Source of the DNA: Mycolicibacterium goodii
Lineage (GTDB): Bacteria > Actinomycetota > Actinomycetes > Mycobacteriales > Mycobacteriaceae
Assembly (NCBI RefSeq): GCF_001187505.1
Contig: NZ_CP012150.1
Span: 3,038,001 to 3,102,000 of the forward strand
DNA: 64,000 nucleotides
Direction: 5' to 3'
Part shown: positions 1 to 11,071 of the stretch, one piece after another
Numbering within the stretch: position 1 is the stretch's first letter
Layout of the letters: each line of letters begins with the position of its first letter
Notes under the pieces: model-generated
Told to the model about the DNA's origin: nothing
Databases searched by the model: none
Seen by the model: the letters and a program-made list of their open reading frames with translations, nothing else
Position numbers and translations under genes: made by a program

Positions 1-1
1 C

Positions 2-1060
2 GTCGAGCTGAACCACAGCGATCCGGCGGTGCTGCCCGCCGGGTTCCGCACCGACAGCAACGACGCCAGAATCCTCACGGTCGCGGCCAATCTCGCCGCC
101 GAGGGCAAACACGTCACCCTCGTGAGCAAGGACATCCCGCTGCGCGTCAAGGCCGGCGCGGTGGGCCTCGCGGCCGACGAATACCACGCGCAGGACGTCG
201 TGGTGTCCGGGTGGACCGGGATGACCGAGATGGACGTCTCAGGCGAGGACATCGACACGCTGTTCGCCGACGGTGAGATCGACCTGGCCGAGGCCCGGGA
301 TCTGCCGTGCCACACCGGTATCCGGCTGCTCGGCGGAACATCGCATGCGCTGGGCCGGGTGAACGCGGCCAAGCGGGTGCAGCTGGTGCGAGGCGATCGC
401 GAGGTGTTCGGCCTGCGGGGAAGGTCGGCCGAACAGCGCGTCGCCCTCGATCTGCTGCTCGACGAGTCCGTCGGCATCGTGTCGCTGGGCGGCAAGGCAG
501 GCACCGGCAAGTCGGCGCTCGCGCTGTGCGCGGGCCTGGAAGCCGTGCTGGAACGCCGCACACAGCGCAAGGTGGTGGTGTTCCGCCCGCTCTACGCCGT
601 CGGCGGGCAGGATCTCGGCTACCTGCCCGGCAGCGAGAGCGAGAAGATGGGCCCGTGGGCGCAGGCGGTGTTCGACACCCTCGAAGGTCTCGCGAGCCCG
701 GCGGTGCTCGACGAGGTGCTCTCCCGCGGCATGCTGGAAGTGCTTCCCCTGACCCACATCCGGGGCCGCTCGCTGCACGACTCGTTCGTGATCGTCGACG
801 AGGCGCAGTCCCTGGAACGCAATGTGCTGCTGACCGTGCTGTCCCGGCTCGGGGCCGGATCGCGCGTGGTGCTCACCCACGACGTCGCCCAGCGCGACAA
901 CCTGCGGGTGGGACGCCACGACGGAGTCGCCGCGGTGATCGAGAAACTCAAGGGCCACCCGCTGTTCGCCCATGTGACGCTGCAGCGCAGCGAACGCTCA
1001 CCGATCGCCGCGCTGGTCACCGAGATGCTCGAGGAGATCAGCCCGGGCGCTCTTCCGTGA
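2..1060 (+). CDS. phoH2: PhoH2-like PIN-PhoH ATPase/RNase, 5' truncated by window edge
   Basis: The frame is open from the first bases of the window, so the N-terminus lies outside it; about 352 residues are visible against roughly 430 in the mycobacterial family. The visible N-terminal part is the back half of a PIN nuclease domain, with acidic residues in SNDARIL and SKDIPL. A PhoH-type ATPase follows, with a Walker A motif GKAGTGKS (bases 491-514) and a Walker B-like segment FVIVDEAQ. Known family role: ATP-dependent RNA unwinding and cleavage by a PIN-PhoH fusion, paired with the antitoxin-like PhoAT. Any phoAT gene would lie upstream of the window. The next gene starts 30 bp downstream on the same strand. 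Confidence 0.92.
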   Translation, partial: VELNHSDPAVLPAGFRTDSNDARILTVAANLAAEGKHVTLVSKDIPLRVKAGAVGLAADEYHAQDVVVSGWTGMTEMDVSGEDIDTLFADGEIDLAEARDLPCHTGIRLLGGTSHALGRVNAAKRVQLVRGDREVFGLRGRSAEQRVALDLLLDESVGIVSLGGKAGTGKSALALCAGLEAVLERRTQRKVVVFRPLYAVGGQDLGYLPGSESEKMGPWAQAVFDTLEGLASPAVLDEVLSRGMLEVLPLTHIRGRSLHDSFVIVDEAQSLERNVLLTVLSRLGAGSRVVLTHDVAQRDNLRVGRHDGVAAVIEKLKGHPLFAHVTLQRSERSPIAALVTEMLEEISPGALP

Positions 1061-1090
1061 CCGCACCGCCGTGACCGGTAGGCTGCGCAG

Positions 1091-1975
1091 GTGGCCGGCA
1101 CCGCATTCCGACAATCCTGGCGATGGACCGTCATCGGTGTCGTCGCCGCGGTCGCGGTGCTGGTCGTCGGCGGCCTCACCGGGCGCATCCACCGCGCAGA
1201 CGCCGACGACATCGACTGCTCGGTGGCGCGGTGCGTCGCGTTCACCTTCGACGACGGGCCCGGCCCGTACACCGACCGCCTGCTGAAGATCCTCAAGGAC
1301 AACGACGCCAAGGCGACGTTCTTCCTGATCGGCAACAAGGTCGCGGCCAATCCCGAAGGCGCAAGACGCATCGCCGATGCAGGCATGGAGATCGGCAGTC
1401 ACACGTGGGAACACCCCAACATGACCACGATCCCGCGCGAGGACATCCCGGCACAGTTCAGCCGTGCCAGCGACGCGATCGAGGCGGCCACCGGGACGCG
1501 GCCCAAGCTGGTGCGCACCGCGGGCGGTCTGGTCGACGACGTCGTGCTCGCCGAGGCGGGCAGGCAGGGACTGGCCGACATCAACTGGGATGTGATCCCG
1601 TTCGACTGGGCCAACGATTCGAACACGGCCGCAACGCGTTACATGCTGATGACCCAGATCAGGCCGGGTTCGGTGGTGCTGTTGCACGACGTGTACTCCT
1701 CGACGGTGGATCTGGTCGAGCAGTTCATCCCGGTGCTCAAGGCCAACGACTACCATCTGGTGACCGTCACCCACCTGATCGGGGAACGCGCCCCGGGCAG
1801 CAGCTACGGCGGCCGCGAGAACGGCCCGCCGGTCGCGCCGGGGGAGGGGTTGCGGGACATCCCGCCCGAGGACATCCCCACCCTGCCCGCCACACCGTCG
1901 CCGCCGCCGATGCCCAACTTCCCGATCACCGACATCCCCAACGCGAACTCGGGTGGCCCGAACAACGGTGCGTGA
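1091..1975 (+). CDS. Membrane-anchored polysaccharide deacetylase (NodB domain)
   Basis: This 294-residue protein has one N-terminal membrane segment (about 13-29) and a NodB fold that should face the cell wall. Metal-site motifs are present: TFDDGP (52-57, D54/D55) and the histidine pair H104/H108 in SHTWEHP. The later motifs PFDW and VLLHDV are also present. The third motif, usually RPPYG or RAPGG, reads RTAGG. The C-terminal 50 residues are rich in proline and probably unstructured. The family removes N-acetyl or O-acetyl groups from cell-wall glycans; the likely M. tuberculosis counterpart is Rv1096, a peptidoglycan deacetylase. The start is the GTG 30 bp after phoH2. Substrate is inferred, not shown. 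Confidence 0.9.
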   Translation: MAGTAFRQSWRWTVIGVVAAVAVLVVGGLTGRIHRADADDIDCSVARCVAFTFDDGPGPYTDRLLKILKDNDAKATFFLIGNKVAANPEGARRIADAGMEIGSHTWEHPNMTTIPREDIPAQFSRASDAIEAATGTRPKLVRTAGGLVDDVVLAEAGRQGLADINWDVIPFDWANDSNTAATRYMLMTQIRPGSVVLLHDVYSSTVDLVEQFIPVLKANDYHLVTVTHLIGERAPGSSYGGRENGPPVAPGEGLRDIPPEDIPTLPATPSPPPMPNFPITDIPNANSGGPNNGA

Positions 1976-1998
1976 CACTGAGACCGGGATCGCATCAG

Positions 1999-2018
1999 CT
2001 GAGGACCAAAGACCCTAA
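1999..2018 (+). promoter_or_regulatory. Candidate DosR (DevR) box upstream of acg-type gene
   Basis: CTGAGGACCAAAGACCCTAA matches 15 of 20 positions of the DosR consensus as I recall it (TTSGGGACTWWAGTCCCSAA), including the GGAC core and the CCC/AA half. It lies 32 bp before the nitroreductase start, and the operon it would control includes devR itself. This fits the autoregulated dormancy regulon. Match by eye only. Confidence 0.65.
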
Positions 2019-2050
2019 CCGCGGCGAGCGCGCGCGACGAGGCTGTAAGC

Positions 2051-3031
2051 ATGTCCGACACCGGGATCGACGCGGCCACCCTCACCAACGCCGTGCAGTT
2101 GGCGGCGCGTGCGCCGTCGCTGCACAACACCCAGCCGTGGCGCCTGATCGCCGAGGACGGCGAGGTCCGGCTGTTCCTCGACACCAGCCGGGTGGTCCGC
2201 GCGACGGACCGATCGTCGCGCGAGGCCGTCATCAGCTGCGGTGTGCTGCTCGACCACCTGCGCGTCGCGCTCGCGGCCGCGGGGTGGGACACGTCGGTCG
2301 AGCGGTTCCCCAACCCCAACGACCGGGATCACCTCGCCACGTTGAGTTTCCGGCCGCTTGGGTTCGTCACCGAAGGGCACCGCAAGCGCGGTGACGCGAT
2401 CCTCGCCCGGCGCACCGACCGGCTGCCGATGGCGGCGTATGTGGACTGGGACTCCTTCGAGACGCTGCTGCGTGCGCGCCTGGCCGGCGGCCCCGTGCAC
2501 ATCGACGTGCTGAGCGAACAGATGCGCGACGAAGTGGCCGATGCCGCCGCGCTCACCGAGTCGCTGCGCCTGTACGACTCGTCGTACCATGCCGAACTCG
2601 CCTGGTGGACAACACCGTTCGCCACCGAGGACGGCATCCCGCAGACCGCGCTGATCTCGGCAGAGGAAAGCGAACGGGTCGCGGTGGCACGCGACTTCCC
2701 GGTCTCCCCGCACAGCCGGCGCCGACCCGCGCTGAACAACGACGAGGCGACCATCGTGGTGCTGTCGACCGACGGCTACAGCCGCGAGGACGCCCTCGAC
2801 GCCGGCGAGGCACTTTCGGCGGTGCTGCTGGAGTGCACCATGGCGGGCCTGACGACCTGCCCGGTGACCCATGTGACCGAACTGCACGCCAGCCGCGACA
2901 TCATCGGCAGGCTCATCGTGCGCGACGCCTGCCCGCAGGTTCTGGTGCGTATCGGCCTGGCCCCAGCACTCGACGAGGTGCCGCCGCCGACCCCGCGTCG
3001 CCCCGTCGAGGCCATCCTGACGTTCGTGTGA
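2051..3031 (+). CDS. acg: Acg-type nitroreductase-family protein (dormancy regulon)
   Basis: This 326-residue protein carries the Acg-family signature APSLHNTQPW near residues 18-27, followed by a two-lobed nitroreductase-like fold. Acg proteins bind FMN, but part of the active site is covered by a lid, and they are thought to store or sequester flavin rather than reduce nitro compounds. In M. tuberculosis the family (Rv2032, Rv3127, Rv3131) belongs to the DosR regulon. Here the gene heads a probable operon with a USP gene (9 bp downstream) and devR, behind a DosR-type box. The ATG start is 75 bp after the deacetylase stop. Confidence 0.88.
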   Translation: MSDTGIDAATLTNAVQLAARAPSLHNTQPWRLIAEDGEVRLFLDTSRVVRATDRSSREAVISCGVLLDHLRVALAAAGWDTSVERFPNPNDRDHLATLSFRPLGFVTEGHRKRGDAILARRTDRLPMAAYVDWDSFETLLRARLAGGPVHIDVLSEQMRDEVADAAALTESLRLYDSSYHAELAWWTTPFATEDGIPQTALISAEESERVAVARDFPVSPHSRRRPALNNDEATIVVLSTDGYSREDALDAGEALSAVLLECTMAGLTTCPVTHVTELHASRDIIGRLIVRDACPQVLVRIGLAPALDEVPPPTPRRPVEAILTFV

Positions 3032-3040
3032 GGAGCTGAC

Positions 3041-3889
3041 ATGTCGATCGTCCGCCCCGTGATCGTCGGTGTCGACGGATCACCACCCGCCCTGGACGCC
3101 GCGGTCTGGGCGGTGAAAGAGGCGCTGAGCCGCGCTGTCCCGCTACGCCTGATCTATGCCGTCGACCCCGACGACAACGGCGTCGACCACGAGAACTCGG
3201 CGCGTGCGCTGGCCACCGCGGAACTCGCCATCCGGCAGGCCTACACCGCCGTCGAGGCCACCGAGCAACCGGTCGAGATCGAGCTGGAAGTGGTGCAGGA
3301 CAAGCCGATCCCGGCGCTGATCGCCGCGTCGCAGCACACCCCGCTGCTGTGTGTGGGCGCCAGCGGGTTCACCAGGGCCGGTCGCGGCGGCATCGGATCG
3401 GTCGCGAGCGCCGTCGTGAGATCCGCGCACTGCCCGGTGGCCGTCGTCGCGACACCGGGCAGGGGCAGGCGCATCCTCGTCGAGTTCGACGGCAGGCCGT
3501 CGGCGAGCGCCGCGCTGCAGACCGGCGTCGACGAGGCCAGGCTGCGCGGCGCGCCGCTGTCGGTGATGACCACCTGGCAGCACCGGCACCGCGAGTTGTA
3601 CGAGAAGAACGTCGCCGAGGAACGCGACCGGCTCGCCCAGTCCCAACTGGACCGGCGGATGGCCCGCTACCGCAAGCGGTATCCCGACCTGGACCTCGAG
3701 CTCATCACCGACCACGACAGCACCATCGACCACCTCTCGGCGAACCCCGACACCGTGCAGTTGGTCGTCGTCGGCGCCGAACGCTTCGGTGCTCGCGCCG
3801 ACGGTGAGGTGATCGACCCCGACGGCCTCACCGCGCTCGTCGACGCCGGATGCTCCCTGCTCACTTGCGATCGACAGCAACGCTTGTGA
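3041..3889 (+). CDS. Tandem-domain universal stress protein
   Basis: The 282 residues form two USP domains. Domain 1 (about 5-137) keeps the ATP-binding signature G-2x-G-9x-G-S at G106, G109, G119 and S120. Domain 2 (about 143-280) has no clear copy of that motif and is probably degenerate for nucleotide binding. Mycobacterial two-domain USPs of this size (Rv1996, Rv2005c, Rv2623 type) bind ATP and are induced by hypoxia through DosR. A strong AGGAG site lies just before the ATG. The gene sits between the acg-type gene and devR with gaps of 9 and 10 bp, so co-transcription is very likely. Confidence 0.95.
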   Translation: MSIVRPVIVGVDGSPPALDAAVWAVKEALSRAVPLRLIYAVDPDDNGVDHENSARALATAELAIRQAYTAVEATEQPVEIELEVVQDKPIPALIAASQHTPLLCVGASGFTRAGRGGIGSVASAVVRSAHCPVAVVATPGRGRRILVEFDGRPSASAALQTGVDEARLRGAPLSVMTTWQHRHRELYEKNVAEERDRLAQSQLDRRMARYRKRYPDLDLELITDHDSTIDHLSANPDTVQLVVVGAERFGARADGEVIDPDGLTALVDAGCSLLTCDRQQRL

Positions 3890-3899
3890 GACTCGGGAG

Positions 3900-4538
3900 A
3901 TGATCAGGGTTTTTCTGGTCGACGATCACGAGGTGGTGCGCCGCGGGCTCATCGACCTGCTGAGCGCCGATCCCGAACTCGACGTGATCGGTGAAGCCGA
4001 CTCGGTGGCGCAGGCGCTGGCGCGCATCCCCGCGGCGCAACCGGATGTCGCGGTGCTCGATGTCCGGCTACCCGACGGCAACGGTATCGAGCTGTGCCGA
4101 GATCTGTTGTCGCACATGACAAATCTGCGCTGCCTGATGCTCACGTCGTTCACCTCGGACGAGGCGATGCTCGACGCGATCCTCGCGGGCGCGAGCGGCT
4201 ACGTGGTCAAGGACATCAAGGGTATGGAACTCGCGCAGGCGATCAAGGACGTCGGCGCGGGCAAGTCTTTGCTCGACAACCGCGCGGCCACGGCGCTGAT
4301 GACCAAGCTGCGCGGCGAGGCCGAACGCTCCGATCCGCTGTCGGGCCTCACCCAGCAGGAACGGGTGCTGCTCGACCTGCTCGGGGAGGGCCTGACCAAC
4401 AAGCAGATCGCCGCGCGGATGTTCCTGGCCGAAAAGACCGTCAAGAACTACGTGTCGCGGTTGCTGGCAAAGCTCGGCATGGAGCGGCGCACGCAGGCCG
4501 CGGTGTTCGCGAGCAAGCTCGACCGCCGGGACACCTGA
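3900..4538 (+). CDS. devR: DevR/DosR dormancy response regulator (NarL family)
   Basis: The 212-residue protein has a receiver domain (1-120) and a LuxR-type helix-turn-helix (about 148-205). Key receiver residues match M. tuberculosis DosR by number: D8/D9, phospho-acceptor D54, T82 and K104. The DNA-contact residues K179, K182 and N183 are present in the recognition-helix segment [11 protein letters not shown]198 is conserved, but the position of M. tuberculosis T205, reported as a PknH target, is serine here. It ends at the usual C-terminal helix. The gene is third in the acg-USP-devR operon. Its sensor gene devS lies one gene further on, after a WS/DGAT gene that has its own DosR-type boxes. 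Confidence 0.97.
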   Translation: MIRVFLVDDHEVVRRGLIDLLSADPELDVIGEADSVAQALARIPAAQPDVAVLDVRLPDGNGIELCRDLLSHMTNLRCLMLTSFTSDEAMLDAILAGASGYVVKDIKGMELAQAIKDVGAGKSLLDNRAATALMTKLRGEAERSDPLSGLTQQERVLLDLLGEGLTNKQIAARMFLAEKTVKNYVSRLLAKLGMERRTQAAVFASKLDRRDT

Positions 4539-4542
4539 TCTT

Positions 4543-4584
4543 CCAGGGTCTTTGGTCCCCGGAATTTCGGGCTCTTCGTCCGTA
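4543..4584 (+). promoter_or_regulatory. Tandem candidate DosR boxes upstream of WS/DGAT gene
   Basis: Two DosR-like 20-mers stand 22 bp apart centre to centre. The proximal core GGGTCTTTGGTCCC (4546-4559) matches 12 of 14 consensus positions. The second, at 4565-4584, is weaker (about 13 of 20, beginning TTCGGG with a TCGTCC half). Paired boxes of helical spacing are typical of strong DosR promoters. They begin 4 bp after the devR stop, so the WS/DGAT gene probably has its own hypoxia-inducible promoter. Confidence 0.7.
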
Positions 4585-4620
4585 GCGGCAGGGACCCGTC
4601 GAACCATAGCGTGAACAGCC

Positions 4621-6036
4621 ATGACGGCACCGCCCGAACAGTTGTCCGTGCTCGACGCGGGTTTCCTCGGGGCCGAGGACTCCGACCCCAACGTCAGCCT
4701 CGCGATCGGCGCCGTGGCGGTCCTGGCCGGGCCGATGCCGGACTTCGCAACGTTGCGGGTCACCCTGGCCGAACGGGTCCTGGCGGTGCCGCGGCTGGGT
4801 CAGGTGCTGCGCACCCGGCCGCTCGGCCTCGGCCCGCCGGAATGGGTCGACGACCCCCAACTCGACATCACCCGCCACATCCGGCGGGCGGCGCTGCCGC
4901 GTCCGGGTGACGACGCGGCGTTGTTCGACTGGGTCGCCGAGGTCATGGAGCGACGGCTGGACCGCGACCACCCGATGTGGGAGTGCTGGGTGGTCGACGG
5001 GCTGACCTGCAACCGCTGGGCGATCCTGATGAAGATCCACCACTGCGTCGCCGACGGCGTCGCGGCCACCCATCTGCTCGCCAGGCTGTGCGACGACAGC
5101 CCGGAGCCGCCCGGGCCGCAGGCACCACGGGCACCACGGTCGGCCGACTTTCCGCAGGCGGGCTCGCTCAACCCCGTCGACTGGGTGACCGGCGCATGGC
5201 GCACCGCGCTCGACGTGACCGCGGTCGCGGGCAAGATCGTGCACGGCGCAGGCGAGATCGTGACCGGCCTGCTGACCCCGTCGCCGTCGTCGTTGACCGG
5301 CCGGGTGACCGCCCGGCGCCGGTTCGCCGGTGCCGAGGTCGCCCTCGCCGACGTGGCGCGGGTGTGCGAGCGGTTCGACGTCACGGTCAACGACGTGGCC
5401 CTCGGTGCGATCACCGACAGCTTCCGTTCGATGCTGCTGGCGCGCGGCGTGCGTCCCACGCCGAACGCGCTGCCCACGCTGGTACCGGTTTCGGTGCGAT
5501 CACCGGCATGCGCGGGCGTCGCCGACAACCGGGTGTCGGTGATGCTGCCGCACCTGCCGGTCGACCAGGCCGATCCGGTGGCGCAACTGCGCACCGTCCA
5601 CGAGCGGTTGACCAAAGCCAAGGCCAGCGGACAACGCCAGGCAGGCAGCGCGCTGGTCGCGATGGCCGGTGCCGTGCCGTTCGCGCTGACGGCATGGGCC
5701 GTGCGGGCGTTGTCGCGGTTGCCGCAGCGCGGGGTGGCGCTGCTGGCGACCAACGTGCCGGGGCCACGCCGGCGGGTGACCGTGGCGGGGCGTGAGCTGA
5801 TCCGGTTGCTGCCGGTGCCGCCGATCGCGCTGCGGATGCGTACCGCGGTGGCGATCCTGAGCTACGCCGACCACCTCGGCTTCGGCATCATGTCCGATTA
5901 CGACGCGGACGTCGACGTCGACGCCCTGGCGGCCGGGATCGAGCAGGCCGTCGCCCGGCTGGCGCAGATCGCCGTGGCGCCCTCCCGCGACACACCGCTC
6001 GGCACCCTCGCGCTGGTGCCGGGGGGACTGGTGTAA
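4621..6036 (+). CDS. Wax ester synthase/diacylglycerol acyltransferase (WS/DGAT)
   Basis: At 471 residues this is a full-length WS/DGAT. It has the catalytic motif HHCVADG (H140, H141, D145, G146) in the acyl-CoA acyltransferase domain and a C-terminal DUF1298-type domain beginning near residue 320, with the segment TNVPGPRRRV. These enzymes transfer fatty acyl groups from acyl-CoA to diacylglycerol or fatty alcohol and build storage lipid at the membrane or lipid droplet. The dormancy-linked relative is Tgs1 (Rv3130c), which adjoins the DosR genes of M. tuberculosis. Position between devR and devS and the upstream tandem boxes suggest hypoxic induction. Specificity for triacylglycerol or wax ester cannot be read from sequence. 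Confidence 0.95.
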   Translation: MTAPPEQLSVLDAGFLGAEDSDPNVSLAIGAVAVLAGPMPDFATLRVTLAERVLAVPRLGQVLRTRPLGLGPPEWVDDPQLDITRHIRRAALPRPGDDAALFDWVAEVMERRLDRDHPMWECWVVDGLTCNRWAILMKIHHCVADGVAATHLLARLCDDSPEPPGPQAPRAPRSADFPQAGSLNPVDWVTGAWRTALDVTAVAGKIVHGAGEIVTGLLTPSPSSLTGRVTARRRFAGAEVALADVARVCERFDVTVNDVALGAITDSFRSMLLARGVRPTPNALPTLVPVSVRSPACAGVADNRVSVMLPHLPVDQADPVAQLRTVHERLTKAKASGQRQAGSALVAMAGAVPFALTAWAVRALSRLPQRGVALLATNVPGPRRRVTVAGRELIRLLPVPPIALRMRTAVAILSYADHLGFGIMSDYDADVDVDALAAGIEQAVARLAQIAVAPSRDTPLGTLALVPGGLV

Positions 6037-7818
<1,782 letters not shown>

Positions 7819-7896
7819 TTTCCCTTGCCGAGCAGACATAAAACTGCCCAATTTCCATGGAAAAAAGGCAGTTTCATGTCTGCTCGCGAGGGGAAA
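7819..7896. terminator. 78-bp interrupted palindrome between convergent devS and fumC
   Basis: Nested arms fill the whole gap between the two converging genes. TTTCCC (7819-7824) pairs with GGGAAA (7891-7896). A 20-base arm at 7829-7848, beginning CGAGCAGAC, pairs 19 of 20 with 7867-7886. A central TTTCCATGGAAA closes the hairpin. It begins next to the devS stop and ends 7 bp from the fumC stop, so it most likely works as a bidirectional terminator. The outer arm sequence recurs in the hairpin at 47581-47638. Confidence 0.8.
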
Positions 7897-7902
7897 GGAG
7901 CC

Positions 7903-9312
7903 CTACTCGCCGTCCTTGACCCGCGCCATGGCGAGCACGTCGAGACGACGGTCGAGTTCCTCGACGGTGAGCTTGTCACCGATGAGGCCGCGGTCGATGA
8001 CGGTCTGGCGGATGGTCTTCTTCTCCGCGAGGGCCTGCTTGGCGACCTTGGCGGCCTCCTCGTAGCCGATCGCCGAGTTCAGCGGCGTCACGATCGACGG
8101 CGAGGACTCGGCGAGCTCACGCAGCCGCTCCTCGTTGGCCACCAGGCCGTCGATGCAGCGCTCGGCGAACAGCCGGGACACGTTGGACAGCAACGTGAAC
8201 GACTCGAGGAGGTTGCGCGCCATCATCGGGATGTACACGTTGAGCTCGAACGCGCCCGACGCGCCGCCGAACGCGATGGCCGCGTCGTTGCCGACCACCT
8301 GGCACGCCACCTGGGTGACGGCCTCGGGGAGGACCGGGTTGACCTTGCCCGGCATGATCGAGCTGCCCGGCTGCAGGTCCGGCAGCTGGATCTCGGCCAG
8401 ACCGGTCAGCGGGCCCGAGCCCATCCAGCGGATGTCGTTGGCGATCTTGGTGAGCGAGACCGCGATGGTGCGCAGCGCACCGGAGGCCTCGACCAGCCCG
8501 TCGCGCGCGGCCTGCGCCTCGAACGAGTCGACGGCGGTGCGCAGTTCGGCCAGGCCGGTCTCGTTGACGAGCACCTCGACGACCTTGGCGCCGAAGCCTT
8601 CCGGCGCGTTGAGGCCGGTGCCGACGGCGGTGCCGCCGATCGCGAGCTCACCGAGGCGGGGCAGTGACGCGCGCACCCTCTCGATGCCTGCCTCGATCTG
8701 CCTGGCGTAGCCGCCGAACTCCTGGCCGAGGGTGACCGGAACGGCGTCCATCAGGTGCGTGCGGCCGGACTTGACCACGGTGCGCCACTGCTTGGCCTTG
8801 GCGGCCAGCGACGCGTGCAGGATCTCCAGCGCCGGGATCAGGTGTCGCACAGCGGCTTCCGTCGCCGCGATGTGGGTCGCGGTGGGGAACGTGTCGTTGG
8901 AGCTCTGCGACATGTTCACATCGTCGTTGGGGTGCACCGTGACACCATTGGCGGCCGCGATCGACGCGATCACCTCGTTGGTGTTCATGTTCGAGCTCGT
9001 GCCCGACCCGGTCTGGAACACGTCGATGGGGAACTGGTCGTCGTGCTTGCCTTCGGCGATCTCGCCCGCCGCGGCGATGATCGCGTCGGCCTTCTCCGGC
9101 GCCAGCAGGCCCAGGTCCTTGTTGACCTGCGCGCACGCGGCCTTCAGCAGGCCGAGTGCGCGGATCTGCGTGCGCTCGAGGCCGCGGAACGAGATCGGGA
9201 AGTTCTCGACGGCGCGCTGGGTCTGCGCGCGCCACAGGGCGTCCTTGGGCACCCGGACTTCACCCATGGTGTCGTGTTCGATGCGGTACTCGACTTCGTT
9301 GTCGGAGGTCAT
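7903..9312 (-). CDS. fumC: Class II fumarate hydratase
   Basis: The 469-residue protein catalyses the reversible hydration of fumarate to malate in the TCA cycle, in the cytosol. It shows the fumarase/aspartase superfamily signature [11 protein letters not shown], which carries the mobile catalytic serine loop. [14 protein letters not shown] and SGRTHLMDA segments supply further substrate contacts. Length is normal for class II, iron-independent enzymes. The start ATG is preceded by AAGGGAGCT. glpX lies 37 bp upstream on the same strand, so the two are probably one transcript, the same arrangement as Rv1098c-Rv1099c. Confidence 0.97.
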   Translation of the reverse strand: MTSDNEVEYRIEHDTMGEVRVPKDALWRAQTQRAVENFPISFRGLERTQIRALGLLKAACAQVNKDLGLLAPEKADAIIAAAGEIAEGKHDDQFPIDVFQTGSGTSSNMNTNEVIASIAAANGVTVHPNDDVNMSQSSNDTFPTATHIAATEAAVRHLIPALEILHASLAAKAKQWRTVVKSGRTHLMDAVPVTLGQEFGGYARQIEAGIERVRASLPRLGELAIGGTAVGTGLNAPEGFGAKVVEVLVNETGLAELRTAVDSFEAQAARDGLVEASGALRTIAVSLTKIANDIRWMGSGPLTGLAEIQLPDLQPGSSIMPGKVNPVLPEAVTQVACQVVGNDAAIAFGGASGAFELNVYIPMMARNLLESFTLLSNVSRLFAERCIDGLVANEERLRELAESSPSIVTPLNSAIGYEEAAKVAKQALAEKKTIRQTVIDRGLIGDKLTVEELDRRLDVLAMARVKDGE

Positions 9313-9349
9313 GAGCTCCCTTTGATCGTCTCGGTGTCTGGTCGGTGGG

Positions 9350-10378
9350 TCAGGGCAGGGGCTGGATGGCCGACGAGTCGCCCGTGAAATCGATCGCGGA
9401 GTACTCGTTGAGCTTGGACAGCCGGTGGTAGGCCTCGATCATCCGGACGGTACCGGACTTCGAGCGCATGACGATCGACTGCGTGGTGCAGCCGCCGCTG
9501 GCGTAGCGCACACCCTTGAGCAGGTCACCGTCGGTGACACCGGTGGCGCAGAAGAAGACGTTCTCGCCCGACACCAGATGCTCGGTCACCAGCACCTCGT
9601 CGAGGTCGTAGCCGCGGTCGAGGGCCTTCTGGCGTTCCTCGTCGTCCTTGGGTGCGAGCTGGGCCTGGATCGCCCCGCCCATACAGCGGATGGCGGCCGC
9701 GGCGATGATGCCCTCGGGGGTGCCGCCGATGCCGGCGAGCATGTCGGTTCCCGAGTGCGGGCGGCACGCCGAGATGGCGCCCGCGACGTCACCGTCGGAG
9801 ATCAGGCGGATGCGGGCACCGGTGGCGCGGACGTCGGCGATGAGCTGCTCGTGGCGCGGGCGGTCGAGGATGCAGACCGTCATGTCGGACACCGACAGGT
9901 GCTTGGCCTTGGCGACGCGGCGGACGTTCTCGCCGATCGGCGCGGTGATGTCGATGGCGTCGACGGCCTCGGGGCCGACGGCGATCTTGTTCATGTAGAA
10001 CACCGCCGACGGGTCGAACATCGCGCCGCGCTCGGCGACCGCGAGCACCGAGATGGCATTGGGCATACCCTTGCTCATCAGCGTGGTGCCGTCGATCGGG
10101 TCGACGGCGAAGTCGCACTCCGGGCCGTCGCCGTTGCCGACCTCTTCGCCGTTGTAGAGCATCGGGGCGTTGTCCTTCTCGCCCTCGCCGATCACCACGA
10201 CGCCGCGCATCGACACCGAGTTGACCAGCTCACGCATGGCGTCGACGGCCGCTCCGTCGCCGCCTTCTTTGTCGCCGCGGCCGACCCAGCGGCCCGCGGC
10301 CATCGCCCCTGCCTCGGTTACCCGGACAAGTTCAAGGGCCAGATTTCGATCCGGTGCTTCGCCGCGCGAGGGTGTCAT
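9350..10378 (-). CDS. glpX: Class II fructose-1,6-bisphosphatase GlpX
   Basis: A 342-residue gluconeogenic phosphatase that hydrolyses fructose 1,6-bisphosphate. The metal-binding core VDPIDGTT and the preceding VVIGEGEKD motif are intact. The open frame runs another 118 codons upstream, but that part is low-complexity, overlaps the divergent DUF4245 gene and lacks family similarity. The ATG chosen begins the usual GlpX N-terminus and has GGGAG about 10 bp upstream. The gene stands divergent from the DUF4245 gene with a 55-bp shared promoter region and is followed by fumC. It is the essential FBPase type of mycobacteria, which lack class I enzymes as far as I know. Confidence 0.96.
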   Translation of the reverse strand: MTPSRGEAPDRNLALELVRVTEAGAMAAGRWVGRGDKEGGDGAAVDAMRELVNSVSMRGVVVIGEGEKDNAPMLYNGEEVGNGDGPECDFAVDPIDGTTLMSKGMPNAISVLAVAERGAMFDPSAVFYMNKIAVGPEAVDAIDITAPIGENVRRVAKAKHLSVSDMTVCILDRPRHEQLIADVRATGARIRLISDGDVAGAISACRPHSGTDMLAGIGGTPEGIIAAAAIRCMGGAIQAQLAPKDDEERQKALDRGYDLDEVLVTEHLVSGENVFFCATGVTDGDLLKGVRYASGGCTTQSIVMRSKSGTVRMIEAYHRLSKLNEYSAIDFTGDSSAIQPLP

Positions 10379-10433
10379 GGCGGTGATTCTCCCAGAACGG
10401 GGCCGATGTTTGGGAGCTGGGATACTGGCAGGC

Positions 10434-11057
10434 ATGACCACCCAGCCAACCCCGGCGCCCAAGCCGGAGAAGTCGCGCCTCCTGCAGGACGGACGCGACA
10501 TGTTCTGGTCGATGGCGCCGCTGGTCGTGGCCTGTGTCGTGCTCGCGGGCATGCTGGGGATGTGCTCGTTGCAGCCCAGCGGACCCGGTGCGGGACCGGT
10601 CCCGGAATATGACGCCCCGGCGGCGTTGCAGGCCGATGCCGAGGCGCTCAAGATCCCGATCCGCGTGCCCGCGCTGCCCGAGGGCTGGCAGGCCAATTCC
10701 GGTGGGCGCGGCGGCATCGACGGCGGCCGCACCCTGCCCGACGGCAGTCGGGTCCGCGCGGTCAGCTCGCGCGTCGGCTACCTCGCGCCGAGCGGTATGT
10801 ACATGAGCCTGACCCAGAGCGACGCCGACGAGGCCGCGCTTGTCGCGTCGATGAAGCCCGACTCGTACGCGGCAGGCACCCAGGATGTCGACGGTGTGAC
10901 CTGGGTGGTGTACGAGAGCGAGGACCCCGAGGCGGTGTGGACCACCCGGCTGCCCGGCCCTGCGCAGATCGCCATCACGGGGGCCGGCGGTACGGATGAG
11001 TACCGTACGCTGGCCAGTGCGACGCAGACGCAGTCGCCACTTCCTGTCCAGCGCTGA
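10434..11057 (+). CDS. DUF4245 membrane-anchored protein (Rv1100-like)
   Basis: The 207-residue protein has a short basic, proline-rich cytoplasmic tail and a single membrane segment at about 24-45. The remainder is a soluble domain expected outside the membrane. A cysteine follows the hydrophobic stretch (LGMC), but the residue before it is methionine, so a lipobox is doubtful. The DUF4245 family has no known function. The gene always sits next to glpX in mycobacteria that I know (Rv1100). The ATG was chosen at the start of the conserved tail; a longer frame upstream overlaps glpX. Confidence 0.88.
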   Translation: MTTQPTPAPKPEKSRLLQDGRDMFWSMAPLVVACVVLAGMLGMCSLQPSGPGAGPVPEYDAPAALQADAEALKIPIRVPALPEGWQANSGGRGGIDGGRTLPDGSRVRAVSSRVGYLAPSGMYMSLTQSDADEAALVASMKPDSYAAGTQDVDGVTWVVYESEDPEAVWTTRLPGPAQIAITGAGGTDEYRTLASATQTQSPLPVQR

Positions 11058-11071
11058 CGAACGGAGCCGCG

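Noticed and set aside
9350..10732. N-terminal extension of GlpX by 118 codons
   Set aside because: The extension overlaps the divergent DUF4245 gene and is Pro/Ser/Ala-rich without GlpX similarity; the ATG at 10378 begins the family fold.
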